Shown here: one piece after another, positions 20,001 through 27,034 of the stretch
How positions within the stretch are numbered: the stretch's first letter is position 1
Layout: every line of letters begins with the position of its first letter
Virus record (IMG/VR): IMGVR_UViG_3300037189_003197
Coordinates: 1 to 61,748 of that record
Source: a virus
Reading direction: 5' to 3' (one strand)
Length of the DNA stretch: 61,748 nt
Notes under the pieces: generated by a model
What the model saw: the letters and a program-made list of their open reading frames with translations, nothing else
The model's database searches: none
Told to the model about the DNA's origin: nothing
Program-made: the position numbers and the translations under genes

Positions 20001-20386
20001 ATATATTGGGTCTGAAGAGTCTTTACTCTTTCTACTGCAGTTTTTTCAATTGTGTTAAATTCAGCTACAAAGTTTTTACCAAATCTTTGAGTAGCTCCAC
20101 CAGCATATCTAAAGTACTCTCGCATAGAAAGTTTATTTTTTTCAAGGGAGTTTGTAAAGGTTTCTGCAGTTGTTCTTACAGTCTTAAGCTCAGCAGAAAA
20201 TCCCTGAATAGCATTTACACCATTCAGGAAATTTCTTTGTAGATCACGCTGTGCTAGTGCAGCCTGGTTGCTTGATTTAGATACAGACTGGTGAAACTGC
20301 GAAATTTGTTTTTGAAGTGACTTAAGCTGGTTTAACGCCTGTGTAGTTTCAATTCCTACATTAATATTGGCATTAAGATCCGCCAT
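14000..20386 (-). CDS. tape measure protein
   Basis: Sets tail length and is threaded through the tail tube. At 2,128 residues it is by far the longest gene. The N-terminal third is helical coiled coil (QLKSLQKQISQFHQSVSKS), followed by the TMP-type Ala/Gly-rich core (ALKSGLASLINPTERAAQML). Hydrophobic segments lie around residues 555-580 and 1180-1200. The motif FANGG with DTVPAMLTPGEFVI occurs twice, near residues 675 and 2015, as in many tape measures. At roughly 0.15 nm per residue a tail near 320 nm is expected. SD AAAAGGTGAACCT precedes the ATG. Confidence 0.95.
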   Translation of the reverse strand: MADLNANINVGIETTQALNQLKSLQKQISQFHQSVSKSSNQAALAQRDLQRNFLNGVNAIQGFSAELKTVRTTAETFTNSLEKNKLSMREYFRYAGGATQRFGKNFVAEFNTIEKTAVERVKTLQTQYIKMGRDASGAMQAIAVRPTVLDMKDLGTQTAIAAQKQVLFNQLVKQGSTNLLNFGKNTQWAGRQLMVGFTLPLATLGMTAGRVFFDMEQAAIKFRKVYGDLFTPEAERQQALEGIVELGEAYTAYGVAVADSLSMASDAAAAGFAGVDLQNQTAAALKLSVLGQLDLQKSLETTISLQNAFQLSSEELAGEIDFLNAVENQTVVALDDMTEAVPRVAPVIKQLGGDVRDLAFFLAAMKEGGINAAQGANALKSGLASLINPTERAAQMLSGLGINIRSIINENQGDIAGTVYNFAKALDDLDPLKRAQAIEQLFGKFQFARISALFDNITRDGTQAQRVLDLAGSSAEDLASISEKELGVSAASAMNKFRSAVEKLKVALVPIGELFVQIATPFVDFGTKMLDAFNNLPGGIKTVIGTVITILGGIGPVALMTFGLINNGIANMIKFFATVRMGYLKITGQAQGIGDETQYMTQEQLEAAAAAASLDQAHAGLIQRFTAEKVAVDALRDAYSQAKAAGDRFAMINPGMMMPGRAPKKFANGGFVSGSGSGDTVPAMLTPGEFVIKKKEAQVFLPLLQAINDGKIPGFANGGIVGSNDKLVDMFGEFAIRLQEKSQNMGRRSSKIEDPAEVLSVLATRVGEARGIVPSQAQVSKGKFDSIADEYSEIVSKFVNNLNSEFETTFSSIENSDERFKNAWLSAGKKVEQEVQKISSDVDKGVVRKTFGLDPDFMGTAPTMPRRAGGTELERARKAAFNLKDTGVRSYNTEQVRGASQAMFQRITGKSAKDMQMGHALGSVEQSLQSVVNDPRASNAIKKAAASLGVFVTNKTVEGIKESTQQSSPSREAYNAGVNIGKGSIDGIKSQTDEAAVAGQQVGQSITSGATKPRSGPRRFSTDPEVMAALNGTSQAQINTPPRGPRRATREADSTAPAPKLKNQFEDLGNKVSKASLGLSAVTGILSMFGGEMSAITSAISLFSGGLFALIEISSLLRSTQLGLAVATRAASIASTMGGAANVAGTVANQQVLQSVASTLGTGGIVSKIGNGLKFMLRFLGPVGIAISLLAIGIPLIVNLFQEQRNKMEAFGKIVDVTADQIKFLGEQSQTTVTTTSGFDRATLGQGETATEAATERATDEQFLQQFKTQIDATKAGAADSVNQALELLSFKLSSAGLSDQVVSSTIAGIIKASKRTDLEFDFNKVGLSPANTASLLANIQSRVGRAATETGAPIGYNPGVGSNYMPGSAGISQMGGRRNNLGSPVSMSTQELRDVGSSVAGFAEGLAIQLEAGKITVEEYSEGFDQLRLSLIKLEDTGKKTAMDEAINKIFPEDKEMSDAIKGVEDLDQQLLLLELAGVGGAESMQKFVDMTKDGKTTKAQFTAEIKKETAAQKKLNLETAAAISISEQETESIALQDKINTYEELVAAGMDAALAYKIAGDAALTEGYKTALAAGGLQEWINGVKELDALSKKWEGINPVATGGGGSNPIQDAIKGLKEQKQEILNTAAAYSQLRNNGMSAADALKFAQNPELMSAMNAGLKVGSTRWNQIIGLIKEAEAATKSWQNSTVQGKTEQFEDVYNRVMALFDAEEAVLEAAFESATASDNKLIESLQGQIDALNRQVEDYSRDLDGIAEQEEAINKAYDEKVKALEETKKVNEDILRQQKSQLSLADALSQGDIGAAASALQESRAANAAAALGAQGNMLQLSREAELAGVRSPEGLTRVQIEEKVKQLKKDIANIEFGALRDAKDRVDAAEKELNAKREALTVAGTTKTELEAQKNAIDLAKARAEVYDSELQNALANVQGIVSGWKSLDTTITTNHVINTTNTGTGPIGPATPAATPPATTNPRVFVPTRSSMIGSNRMTFMAKGGMVKPSFFSAGGFAKGTDTVPAMLTPGEFVINRDATKKFGPLLSAINDGGRGFTTPVYPEISRTYPSANIGGGLYSNNNVAEIGAPIDNSVYNYSLSVNVAGTNATPDQIANVVMRKLQGVELQRVRGQVVR

Positions 20387-20414
20387 CTAGGTTCACCTTT
20401 TCTGAGAGATAGTT

Positions 20415-20714
20415 CTATGAACCATTCAGAACAGATCCAGAAGCTGCTTCAACAATCTTGTAAACTGTTGGCAAGTCTAGCAAGTCTTCCAGCTTTGCTG
20501 GATCTGCTGCTAGCTCTGGATTGTACTGCTTCATAGCAATTGCTACACAATCTAGCAATAGGTTCATTGATTTTTCGTTATCCTCTGCTACCAAAGACAC
20601 CCCTTCAAACTTTTTCATAAAAGGCTTGAGAAGCGAAATCTTTAGTGGACGTACCTCGATTGTTGTTCCATCAATTAGTGTTAGTACTTCTGGTGTGTAT
20701 GTTGTTGTTGCCAT
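20415..20714 (-). CDS. tail assembly chaperone (copy nearest tape measure)
   Basis: A 99-residue acidic helical protein encoded just before the tape measure, the standard place of the tail assembly chaperone that binds the tape measure. ATG 20714 is chosen because AAGGAG lies 6 nt upstream; an earlier ATG five codons up overlaps this site. It is clearly paralogous to the N-terminal 95 residues of the upstream gene: both share a PLKI..LK..M..F block, an A..MKQY.P block and a LEDL.DL...Y block. No slippery-sequence frameshift product was evident. Confidence 0.85.
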   Translation of the reverse strand: MATTTYTPEVLTLIDGTTIEVRPLKISLLKPFMKKFEGVSLVAEDNEKSMNLLLDCVAIAMKQYNPELAADPAKLEDLLDLPTVYKIVEAASGSVLNGS

Positions 20715-20752
20715 GTTTTTCTCCTTCATCTACCTACCGTAGGTTATAACCA

Positions 20753-20761
20753 ATTATACCA
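20753..20761 (-). promoter_or_regulatory. extended -10 promoter (TGGTATAAT)
   Basis: TGGTATAAT on the minus strand, about 38 nt before the start at 20714. It lies in the gap between the two chaperone paralogues and could drive the second chaperone and the tape measure separately. Confidence 0.5.
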
Positions 20762-20766
20762 TAACG

Positions 20767-21504
20767 CTAGGGTTTTTTAAGGACTGAAGGATCTCTTTGA
20801 TCTTCATATCCAAGACCAAGACCAATACCAAAACCAGCTTGTCTAGCTGCTGTTCCCTGTAGTGCAAGAATATCTCTAGAGTCAGTTGCTTTGCCACCAG
20901 AAGCAACCCTTGCCTTAAGGTCTTCCCATTCTTTTTGACCCTTAGCCTTTCCGCTTTCTTTACCAGTCTGCTCATCAAGATTTACGCCCTGCAGTGCAGC
21001 CAAAAACTTTTTTTCCTCATAGTCAAGCTCTCTGGTTATAGATAGTATTTGCATTAGCTCTTCTATAGATATAGATGTCTCTAGTTCGTCAAAGTTCTTC
21101 CAGATACCCAGCAAAAACACCTCTGACTCAAGCTTGGCTAGGTCTAGCCCCTCCCAAGTGGTGGTCTTTTCTTTTTCTTTATCTGCAGCTTCCTCTACAA
21201 CGTTTTCGCTTTTTTTCTTTAAATCAATGCCAGCTGAATAATTTAGTAGGTCATAAATAGAGGCTAGATCAAAACTGTCTTCTAAATCTTCTACTGATTT
21301 AAACTGATTTGGTAGATACTGTTTCATTGTTATAAGTGCACATTCTGTCAATACCTCAATAATTTCTTCTTCTGTTTTAGCATCTTGAATCTTGGTAAAG
21401 GTATTCATTAGCTCTTTTAAATATTTTATTTTTAATGGGATAATCTCAATCTCTTGATTATCAATTGTGCTTATTTTTCTAACTTTATATATTTCAGTAG
21501 GCAT
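20767..21504 (-). CDS. tail assembly chaperone, long in-frame form
   Basis: A 245-residue protein. The first ~95 residues are homologous to the following 99-residue chaperone; the remainder (WEGLDLAKLESEVFLLGIWKNFDELE onward) is an extra helical acidic domain ending in a Gly-rich tail. In many siphoviruses the long chaperone (G-T) is made by a programmed frameshift. Here the long form is one continuous frame and the short form a separate gene. The ATG at 21504 lacks a Shine-Dalgarno sequence and sits 6 nt after an extended -10 (21511-21519), so it is probably leaderless. Confidence 0.75.
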   Translation of the reverse strand: MPTEIYKVRKISTIDNQEIEIIPLKIKYLKELMNTFTKIQDAKTEEEIIEVLTECALITMKQYLPNQFKSVEDLEDSFDLASIYDLLNYSAGIDLKKKSENVVEEAADKEKEKTTTWEGLDLAKLESEVFLLGIWKNFDELETSISIEELMQILSITRELDYEEKKFLAALQGVNLDEQTGKESGKAKGQKEWEDLKARVASGGKATDSRDILALQGTAARQAGFGIGLGLGYEDQRDPSVLKKP

Positions 21505-21510
21505 TATCTA

Positions 21511-21519
21511 ATTTTATCA
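21511..21519 (-). promoter_or_regulatory. extended -10 (TGATAAAAT), leaderless start
   Basis: The -10 box ends 6 nt before ATG 21504, so transcription would begin at or next to the A of ATG. No ribosome site lies between them. Confidence 0.5.
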
Positions 21520-21531
21520 TAGAATGACAAA

Positions 21532-21556
21532 TCCCACCCCCAAAAAGGAGGTGGGA
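21532..21556 (-). terminator. hairpin after major tail protein gene
   Basis: Arms TCCCACC (21532-21538) and GGTGGGA (21550-21556) form a 7-bp GC-rich stem just after the tail protein stop. The following minus-strand bases (TTTGTCATT) are only weakly U-rich, so a partial terminator is plausible. Confidence 0.6.
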
Positions 21557-21578
21557 CTGTCTATTTAATTATTATTGC

Positions 21579-22214
21579 TTATGAAGCAACAGTAATAGTG
21601 CGGTCAATGATCTTTCCGTAAGATCCTTCAGCGTCATCTGGTAGAAGACGGAACGATACTTCAAACATTGAAGCCTCGTCACGCTTTGCAGATACAGTTA
21701 CGTTCTCGATTGATAGAGCACGGTAAGCTGCGTAGACACGCTCAAGAGCAGATCCAAGTTCACAGTCTCCTGTTCCTGGACCCACAGCAATGATTCCACG
21801 CTCAACTGGACATTCTCCAAGCTCTCCAGCAGATAGGTTTAATACCGATCCGTCTGAAGTTGTCTTGTTTCCTGATAGCTGGTTGTCTCCATATGCTAGA
21901 GCAATAAGAAGGTTCTCAAGTGTTGCTTCAGCAAAAGCAGTGTTCAGGTTAACCTGCATACCCTGCTTGAATAGCTTTGCAACGTCCAGTAGCTGGTCAA
22001 CCTGTACTTCTCCGAAGTCAGGCTGGAACTGGATCTCAAGGCCGTTCATTGTGTATCCGATGTTTTCAAATCCTGGCTCGTCAGACAGTGTCTCACGGTA
22101 AGACTCATTGGCATCGAAATCTGGCAGGGTAGTACCGTCAAGGACGGTGTCAGCTACGAAGAACGATGCTGCACCAACGATGATGTTGTTGGAATTACCA
22201 CGTGTATATGCCAT
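21579..22214 (-). CDS. major tail protein
   Basis: Forms the tail tube. A 211-residue acidic protein with the profile of tube proteins: an N-terminal strand arm (GNSNNIIVGAASFFVADTVL), then DEPGFENIGYTMNGLEIQF, and a C-terminal ASMFEVSFRLLPDDAEGSYGKIIDRTI strand pair. It lies between the connectors and the tail chaperones, as in HK97-like siphoviruses. A strong SD (GAGGTGAAAAT) precedes the ATG, an extended -10 lies at 22278-22286 and a terminator hairpin follows, consistent with high single-gene output. Confidence 0.85.
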   Translation of the reverse strand: MAYTRGNSNNIIVGAASFFVADTVLDGTTLPDFDANESYRETLSDEPGFENIGYTMNGLEIQFQPDFGEVQVDQLLDVAKLFKQGMQVNLNTAFAEATLENLLIALAYGDNQLSGNKTTSDGSVLNLSAGELGECPVERGIIAVGPGTGDCELGSALERVYAAYRALSIENVTVSAKRDEASMFEVSFRLLPDDAEGSYGKIIDRTITVAS

Positions 22215-22277
22215 ATTTTCACCTCTTTTTCCTAATAATATATTCAGTTATAAATGGCGATTGTTTCCTCGCTAACA

Positions 22278-22286
22278 AGTATATCA
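22278..22286 (-). promoter_or_regulatory. extended -10 promoter (TGATATACT) for major tail gene
   Basis: TGATATACT on the minus strand about 63 nt before ATG 22214, giving a leader with a good ribosome site. It lies inside the small gap after the connector genes. Confidence 0.5.
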
Positions 22287-22296
22287 GTGTTTTTAT

Positions 22297-22869
22297 CTAT
22301 TTAAATGTGGTGCCATTTGATGCATGATAGTCATACTCAATGATTATCTTTGACGCCCACTCGCTCATGTTTACTGAGTTTAGCTCTAAAATATCTCTAG
22401 TTTCGTCTATTTGGTATACTTTAAAATTGTGAAAAAATACGTTAGATTGTATTGTTTGTCCGTTTAGTGATATTGGGTTGGCCTTAGCCCAGTCATTAAC
22501 ATCCTGAGCTGCTGCATCTTCTCTGTCAAGTAGTTGTGATACTATTACGTTGATGTTTTGAACTGACTGAACACTTCCGTATATTGTATAAATTAGCTGT
22601 TCTCTTTTAATTCCATAGAATGGTGTAGCCCTAAAACGCATAAGTCTGTCATATGTTATCATGGTTGGCTGTACCAGCCCTGTATTAGATACTAGCTGTT
22701 GATAAATTTCTTCACGTCCCGTGGTTGTTGGGGCAAAAAATGGTACGATTGTTTGGTCTGGACCTATCCCAACTTTTGTTGGTCCATAATCATTTCCTAG
22801 TTTATCAAATAGATATGCGTTTATCCAGTGTGGTGGAAACGGTATTGTTTCAAGATTAACTATTGTCAT
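22297..22869 (-). CDS. tail terminator-like connector protein
   Basis: A 190-residue protein encoded last in the connector set, directly before the major tail protein. This is the usual slot of the tail terminator or tail-completion protein. It has a mixed alpha/beta pattern, with IYTIYGSVQSVQNINVIVSQLLDREDAAAQDVN forming the strand-helix pair typical of that fold. The start overlaps the stop of the upstream gene by 4 nt. The exact role is inferred from order and pattern. Confidence 0.65.
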   Translation of the reverse strand: MTIVNLETIPFPPHWINAYLFDKLGNDYGPTKVGIGPDQTIVPFFAPTTTGREEIYQQLVSNTGLVQPTMITYDRLMRFRATPFYGIKREQLIYTIYGSVQSVQNINVIVSQLLDREDAAAQDVNDWAKANPISLNGQTIQSNVFFHNFKVYQIDETRDILELNSVNMSEWASKIIIEYDYHASNGTTFK

Positions 22870-23543
22870 TCAAGTCCTACCTTTGCGTTTACGATCCATC
22901 TGTATCCAGTCTTAACTCCAAGTCCCCTGCCAGCTTTAGCACCTGCTGCAAAGTTTTGTTTGTAGATTTTTGGGTTTGATATGTAGTTAGACAGTCCAGA
23001 TGATTTTAAGAATGCCTGTGTAAAATAACTTTTAAAAAATGTGTCAAATACTCTTTGATATGATCCTTGAACCTCTACTCCTCCTGGATCAGCAATATTA
23101 ACTTGTTTTTTGGTAAACACTGTTTGTCCAGCATCTTCAAATACAAGAGCTGAAGCTTTTTTAGGTTTGATGGTAACTGGTATTCCCATTTCCATAATTC
23201 TTGCTTTATCGTAAAATGGTCTATTGCTATCTTTTGAAATTGATGTTGATTGTCTAAATGATGACTTTACAGATAGTCCTAAATTGCTAACGGTGTAGTT
23301 TAAGTCAAATAGCCTTGCTGCTGGAGAGCCAGTCTGGTACCATTCATAAACGTGGTGTAGGGCATCTCTATCTGATCTTGCCATAGCATCTATATATTTA
23401 TTTAATACTTCAATTACGCTTCCACCTAGATTGTCTAGAAAAACCTTTTTGCCAGACTGAGCACCTTCAAGGAATCCAGTAGAATACTTTACAATATTTG
23501 TTAGTTGTTTTTCTAATGATGATGCATTCATTGTAACTCTCAT
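22866..23543 (-). CDS. HK97 gp10-like neck / tail-completion protein
   Basis: A 225-residue basic protein. The N-terminal helix (SSLEKQLTNIVKYSTGFLEGAQSG) and the central DRDALHHVYEWYQTGSPAARLFDL resemble HK97 gp10-type neck proteins that join head and tail. The C-terminus is rich in Gly, Lys and aromatic residues. It overlaps both neighbours, so is translationally coupled. Confidence 0.65.
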   Translation of the reverse strand: MRVTMNASSLEKQLTNIVKYSTGFLEGAQSGKKVFLDNLGGSVIEVLNKYIDAMARSDRDALHHVYEWYQTGSPAARLFDLNYTVSNLGLSVKSSFRQSTSISKDSNRPFYDKARIMEMGIPVTIKPKKASALVFEDAGQTVFTKKQVNIADPGGVEVQGSYQRVFDTFFKSYFTQAFLKSSGLSNYISNPKIYKQNFAAGAKAGRGLGVKTGYRWIVNAKVGLE

Positions 23544-23995
23544 TAATTATCTACCGCCTGGTTTTCGGTTTTTCTCCAAACCATCTTGTAGTATTCAACA
23601 TTTGCGAATGGACCAATAAACGGTTCAAGGGTTGCTATTTCATAAACGCTTCCTCTACCAGCTCTTGGTCCTGAAGTTTCTTTATATAGTAATTCTCCAT
23701 TTGAAGATCTAATATTAGTTATTAAGATGTTAGTATTAGATTCCTTGGTTTTTCTTGAAGATATTCTTACATCTGTTTTACTTCTTGCTACCAGCTTATT
23801 TTCGTGTTGTATAAACACCTCTGGCTTAATTTCTTCTTTTCCAGCACCGCCAAAGCCATTGGCGTTACATGCAATGGTACGATCAAATACCCATTCTTTT
23901 TTAATTTCTCCATAACTACCCTGATTGATCATTGGGTAGTAGATATCCGCAAGCATTGGATACATGAAGTCTGAAGTATCTTCGCAGCAAGACAT
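23543..23995 (-). CDS. head closure / connector protein
   Basis: A 150-residue protein. Its arrangement of strands (FMYPMLADIYYPMINQGSYGEIKKEWVFDRTIACNANG) matches head-tail connector type 2 (head closure) small beta-barrel proteins. Three Cys are near the N-terminus (SCCEDTSD), and a further Cys lies at about residue 43. It is encoded after the adaptor and before the gp10-like protein, and both junctions overlap by one base. Confidence 0.65.
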   Translation of the reverse strand: MSCCEDTSDFMYPMLADIYYPMINQGSYGEIKKEWVFDRTIACNANGFGGAGKEEIKPEVFIQHENKLVARSKTDVRISSRKTKESNTNILITNIRSSNGELLYKETSGPRAGRGSVYEIATLEPFIGPFANVEYYKMVWRKTENQAVDN

Positions 23996-24966
23996 TATAG
24001 CATTCCTGGTTTTTTAACATCCGTAATGTATTTGTCTAGGATTTTATCAACTAGAATGTTTCCAGTTCCAGACAAGGCTGCGGAATCAATTTTAATTTTA
24101 AATTGATCTGTTGAGTAGTCTGTAATATATCTTTTAAAGTATTCTAATTTTCCACAAGCAATGTCATTAATCAACATCTTTATGGCATCTTGAATGTCAT
24201 TTGGCACCACCTTGTATCCTGCTTCTATATGAATTAGGTAGTCTGTTCCTGCATTAAATAATACCCCTGACTTTAAACCAATAGTGTTTCCACTGTCAGA
24301 AGTATCAAACATGCTGATTGAATCTGATGATGCCATGTTTAGTCCAACAGGTGCTGACTCTGCACGATTAAAATCTGTAATTACGTAGCTTGGGTCTTTT
24401 GTAATTGCTGTTTTGTCTTTGGTAATTACGTAATTCCATTCACCAAGTGCTGGATCCTCTAATGACGAATCATAGGTGAGCTCTGCATTTTCATAAACTT
24501 TTAAGATCTTGTATATTTTTTCCCAAACTGGAATGTAGTCTGTTCCTTGCCCAGTGGTTTCAAGCCATTTTGTTTCAAAATAAAATCCACCAGTAATAGA
24601 ATCAATAATTGCTCTTGCAAGTCTTTCGTTATATGTAGCAGCAGTAATATCTGAAGCAGTTTCCCCAAGAGTCGCAGGATCTACATATGGTCTTTCTACT
24701 GTGATATTGTCTTCTACGACAATTTCATCATCTAGAGTAATTTCAAGATGATATGTTTCATCATACTTTCTAAAATCATAGGGTGTGTCGTTTTCTCCAT
24801 AAGTCCCAGTCCAGGATATTGATAGTATTCCATTTACACCAACATTAACCATTTCTTCATATGCTATGTCAAAGTCGCTATCTTTAATTACAACGCTATA
24901 CGATGCTGATGGCTCTACTGTATAGCTAACAAAACTATCGTATGGGGGCTTTCTAAGTACGATCAC
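23995..24966 (-). CDS. head-tail adaptor protein with extra N-terminal domain
   Basis: A 323-residue protein. The C-terminal ~90 residues (PNDIQDAIKMLINDIACGKLEYFKRYITDY...) resemble the all-helical adaptor (gp6/gp15-like) that binds under the portal. The N-terminal ~120 residues are a separate beta domain (SYSVVIKDSDFDIAYEEMVN, YHLEITLDDEIVVEDNITVERP), Ig-like in pattern. Such a fusion is longer than typical adaptors (about 100-150). The role is a confident connector assignment; the extra domain may decorate the neck. Confidence 0.65.
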   Translation of the reverse strand: MIVLRKPPYDSFVSYTVEPSASYSVVIKDSDFDIAYEEMVNVGVNGILSISWTGTYGENDTPYDFRKYDETYHLEITLDDEIVVEDNITVERPYVDPATLGETASDITAATYNERLARAIIDSITGGFYFETKWLETTGQGTDYIPVWEKIYKILKVYENAELTYDSSLEDPALGEWNYVITKDKTAITKDPSYVITDFNRAESAPVGLNMASSDSISMFDTSDSGNTIGLKSGVLFNAGTDYLIHIEAGYKVVPNDIQDAIKMLINDIACGKLEYFKRYITDYSTDQFKIKIDSAALSGTGNILVDKILDKYITDVKKPGML

Positions 24967-25172
24967 TATTTACTCCTATTGTAAGCTTGGGCTACCTCTT
25001 CTGGCGTTGCTATACGAACTGCCTCGTGAGTTAGCCAGAAATCTGATGCGTCTTTTGTTACAATGTTGTATCCAACTCGTAGCTTTCCAACATCATATTT
25101 AAATAAATTTTTAGAGGAGTATACGGCAACTTTCTCAACAACTCTTTTGTCGTTAGAAACTGTTTTAGTCAT
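24966..25172 (-). CDS. small hypothetical protein after capsid gene
   Basis: A 68-residue protein. ATG 25172 is chosen because TTGGAG lies 6 nt upstream; an earlier in-frame start at 25208 precedes the promoter box. The sequence (VAVYSSKNLFKYDVGKLRVGYNIVTKDASDFWLTH) looks like a small beta-barrel. It opens the connector operon, with a stop overlapping the adaptor start. Unknown function; possibly a small head-completion protein. Confidence 0.65.
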   Translation of the reverse strand: MTKTVSNDKRVVEKVAVYSSKNLFKYDVGKLRVGYNIVTKDASDFWLTHEAVRIATPEEVAQAYNRSK

Positions 25173-25188
25173 ATCTTCTCCAAGTTTA

Positions 25189-25197
25189 ATTATATCA
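25189..25197 (-). promoter_or_regulatory. extended -10 promoter (TGATATAAT) of connector operon
   Basis: TGATATAAT on the minus strand, just after the capsid terminator and 16 nt before the start at 25172. It likely restarts transcription for the connectors after termination. Confidence 0.6.
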
Positions 25198-25207
25198 GAA
25201 TATAACA

Positions 25208-25232
25208 AAAGAGGGCAGACTTTCGTCTGCCC
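25208..25232 (-). terminator. Rho-independent terminator after major capsid gene
   Basis: On the minus strand, stem GGGCAGAC / GTCTGCCC with a GAAA tetraloop (25213-25232) is followed by TCTTTTGTT. An 8-bp GC-rich stem, stable loop and U-tract make this a convincing terminator. Confidence 0.85.
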
Positions 25233-25253
25233 CCTAATGCTACATGGTTAGTA

Positions 25254-26396
25254 TTAGCTAACGTCTGTTCCATCTGCATCAGCAAATGCAACTGCGTCAA
25301 GCTCTTCCCACTGAAGACCAAAGCGTACAAATACTGTGTACTCAATTGTGTCTTTCTTTGGAACATACTGACGGTTTACAGTGATGTCTCTCTGGAATCC
25401 CCATACACGGTTCTGTGGGAATGTTAGGTCAACATATCCTGCAGGGTAGTAAGGAACTTCCTGAACTTCAACACCTAGAACACGTGTTGTACGTGCTCCA
25501 CCAAATGTCTGTGCTGCACCGTCTAGGTAGTTCTGACGGTTAGCCTCAGTACCTGGCTTGCCAGTGAATGCTTCAGCAATTGCGTCAGCTAGTGTACCGT
25601 TGTTCTTAACGATACCCTGGAATGCGTCTGTACCAGCATAGAACTTTAGGTTGTTCTTCAACGCACGGTACTTACGTGGCAATGCAAGAATAATGTTCTG
25701 CATTACGTCTGTGGTCCATTCGTTGTTTGCTACAGTCACAACTGACTCGTGTGCATCTCCAGATGTGGTCGCCTTGTGTACGAAACCTTCCATGATGGAA
25801 AGGAATGCACCAGTTGTACCGTCTCCGTTGATCGCTAGATCCTCAATGTCATTTGCAAAAGCAGATGTCATTAGACGAACTAGGTGATCCTCAAGAGCAC
25901 CACCTTCAATATTGTCTTCTAGCGCCTCAGTTGATACTTCCCAGTCTAGACGAATCTTCTTGGTAGTTAGTTCAACCTTGGTAAAGGTAGCACCTGCGTT
26001 TACGAAAGCTGGGTCAGCCTGTGCTGCTGCACGGATAACACGCTCTCCAACGTTTACTTTTTCAAGCTCAATGGTGTTAGCTCTCATTGTTACTCTACGT
26101 CCATCCTTTGCCAGGACTGTACCGTCCCAAACATAGTCAATGAAGCGGCGAGCCTGCTCTGGAGCTAGAATACCACCAGGAGTACCTGTTGGATTAACTG
26201 CATTCGGTCCTGCTGTTGTACCCCAAGCTGGCGTAGCGATGTTTCCAAGGCTAGCTGCTGGAGAAAGATTACCAGATGAGTTAGTTGTTGTTGCACCACC
26301 CACAGCACCAGATGCAAATGCACCATCACCGTTAATTTCAGCGGTAGTGTTTGACTCTGAACCAGGGTAGTTCTTAATTAGTTCTTGTTCCGACAT
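25254..26396 (-). CDS. major capsid protein, HK97 fold
   Basis: Forms the icosahedral head. A 380-residue protein with an HK97-like profile. The N-terminal low-complexity arm (Gly/Asn/Ser/Thr-rich to about residue 70) is a candidate delta region to be cut by the protease. It is followed by EQARRFIDYVWDGTVL, the P-domain helix segment EDNIEGGALEDHLVRLMTSAFANDIED and a C-terminal KKDTIEYTVFVRFGLQWEELDAVAFAD. ATG 26396 follows a perfect AGGAGGTGA. It is encoded just after protease and scaffold and is followed by a strong terminator. Confidence 0.92.
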   Translation of the reverse strand: MSEQELIKNYPGSESNTTAEINGDGAFASGAVGGATTTNSSGNLSPAASLGNIATPAWGTTAGPNAVNPTGTPGGILAPEQARRFIDYVWDGTVLAKDGRRVTMRANTIELEKVNVGERVIRAAAQADPAFVNAGATFTKVELTTKKIRLDWEVSTEALEDNIEGGALEDHLVRLMTSAFANDIEDLAINGDGTTGAFLSIMEGFVHKATTSGDAHESVVTVANNEWTTDVMQNIILALPRKYRALKNNLKFYAGTDAFQGIVKNNGTLADAIAEAFTGKPGTEANRQNYLDGAAQTFGGARTTRVLGVEVQEVPYYPAGYVDLTFPQNRVWGFQRDITVNRQYVPKKDTIEYTVFVRFGLQWEELDAVAFADADGTDVS

Positions 26397-26419
26397 ATAT
26401 TTCACCTCCTAGTGATATT

Positions 26420-27034
26420 TTAAAATAAGTCGTTATTAGTGAGGAAACGACCTCCCCATAGGGATTTTTGAACCTTAACTTCAGGTTCCTGTACGATGTC
26501 GCCAACATCGCCAGACTTGCGGAAAGCAGTGTCAGCCACTACAGCGTCTACTCTCTTTCCAAATTCATCAAACACAGTCTTGCTTGCAGTTACGTCGTTC
26601 TTAACTGCATCTAGGGACTTGCTTAGTTCTGAAACGTGCTCGTAAAGAGACTTTACAGTTTCAGTTAGATCGCTAAAGGCTTTTGAAACGGTGTCTTTGA
26701 CGTCTGCAATTGCAGCCTCAAAACCATCGTCAGACTTAGCTACCTCAGTTTTTTCATCTTCTGGCATAGCAGACTTAGCTTTAGACATGTCGTCTTCTTC
26801 CTCATCCTTACCATATGCCTTGTCAGACTTAGCCTTAGACATTTCGTCCTCGTCTTCGTCTTCCTTGTCATCCATATCCATATCGTCAGACTTTGCTGCC
26901 TTTTCTACGGATGCTTCTGCTGATTCTACTGTGGTGTCAGCCTCTGGAGCGACCTGTGATTCTTCAACAGCAGCCTCTTCAACTACAGCTTCTTCAGCTG
27001 CAACCTCTACTGCCTCATTTGTTGCGTCAGTCAT
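26420..27034 (-). CDS. internally initiated scaffolding protein
   Basis: A second in-frame start at 27034 (residue 254 of the fusion) is preceded by a near-perfect AAGGAGGT at 27042-27049, 7 nt upstream. The encoded 204-residue product is only the acidic, coiled-coil scaffold region. Lambda C/Nu3 and related phages are known to make scaffold by such nested translation. The site is exact and unlikely by chance, but its use is not proven here. Confidence 0.75.
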   Translation of the reverse strand: MTDATNEAVEVAAEEAVVEEAAVEESQVAPEADTTVESAEASVEKAAKSDDMDMDDKEDEDEDEMSKAKSDKAYGKDEEEDDMSKAKSAMPEDEKTEVAKSDDGFEAAIADVKDTVSKAFSDLTETVKSLYEHVSELSKSLDAVKNDVTASKTVFDEFGKRVDAVVADTAFRKSGDVGDIVQEPEVKVQKSLWGGRFLTNNDLF

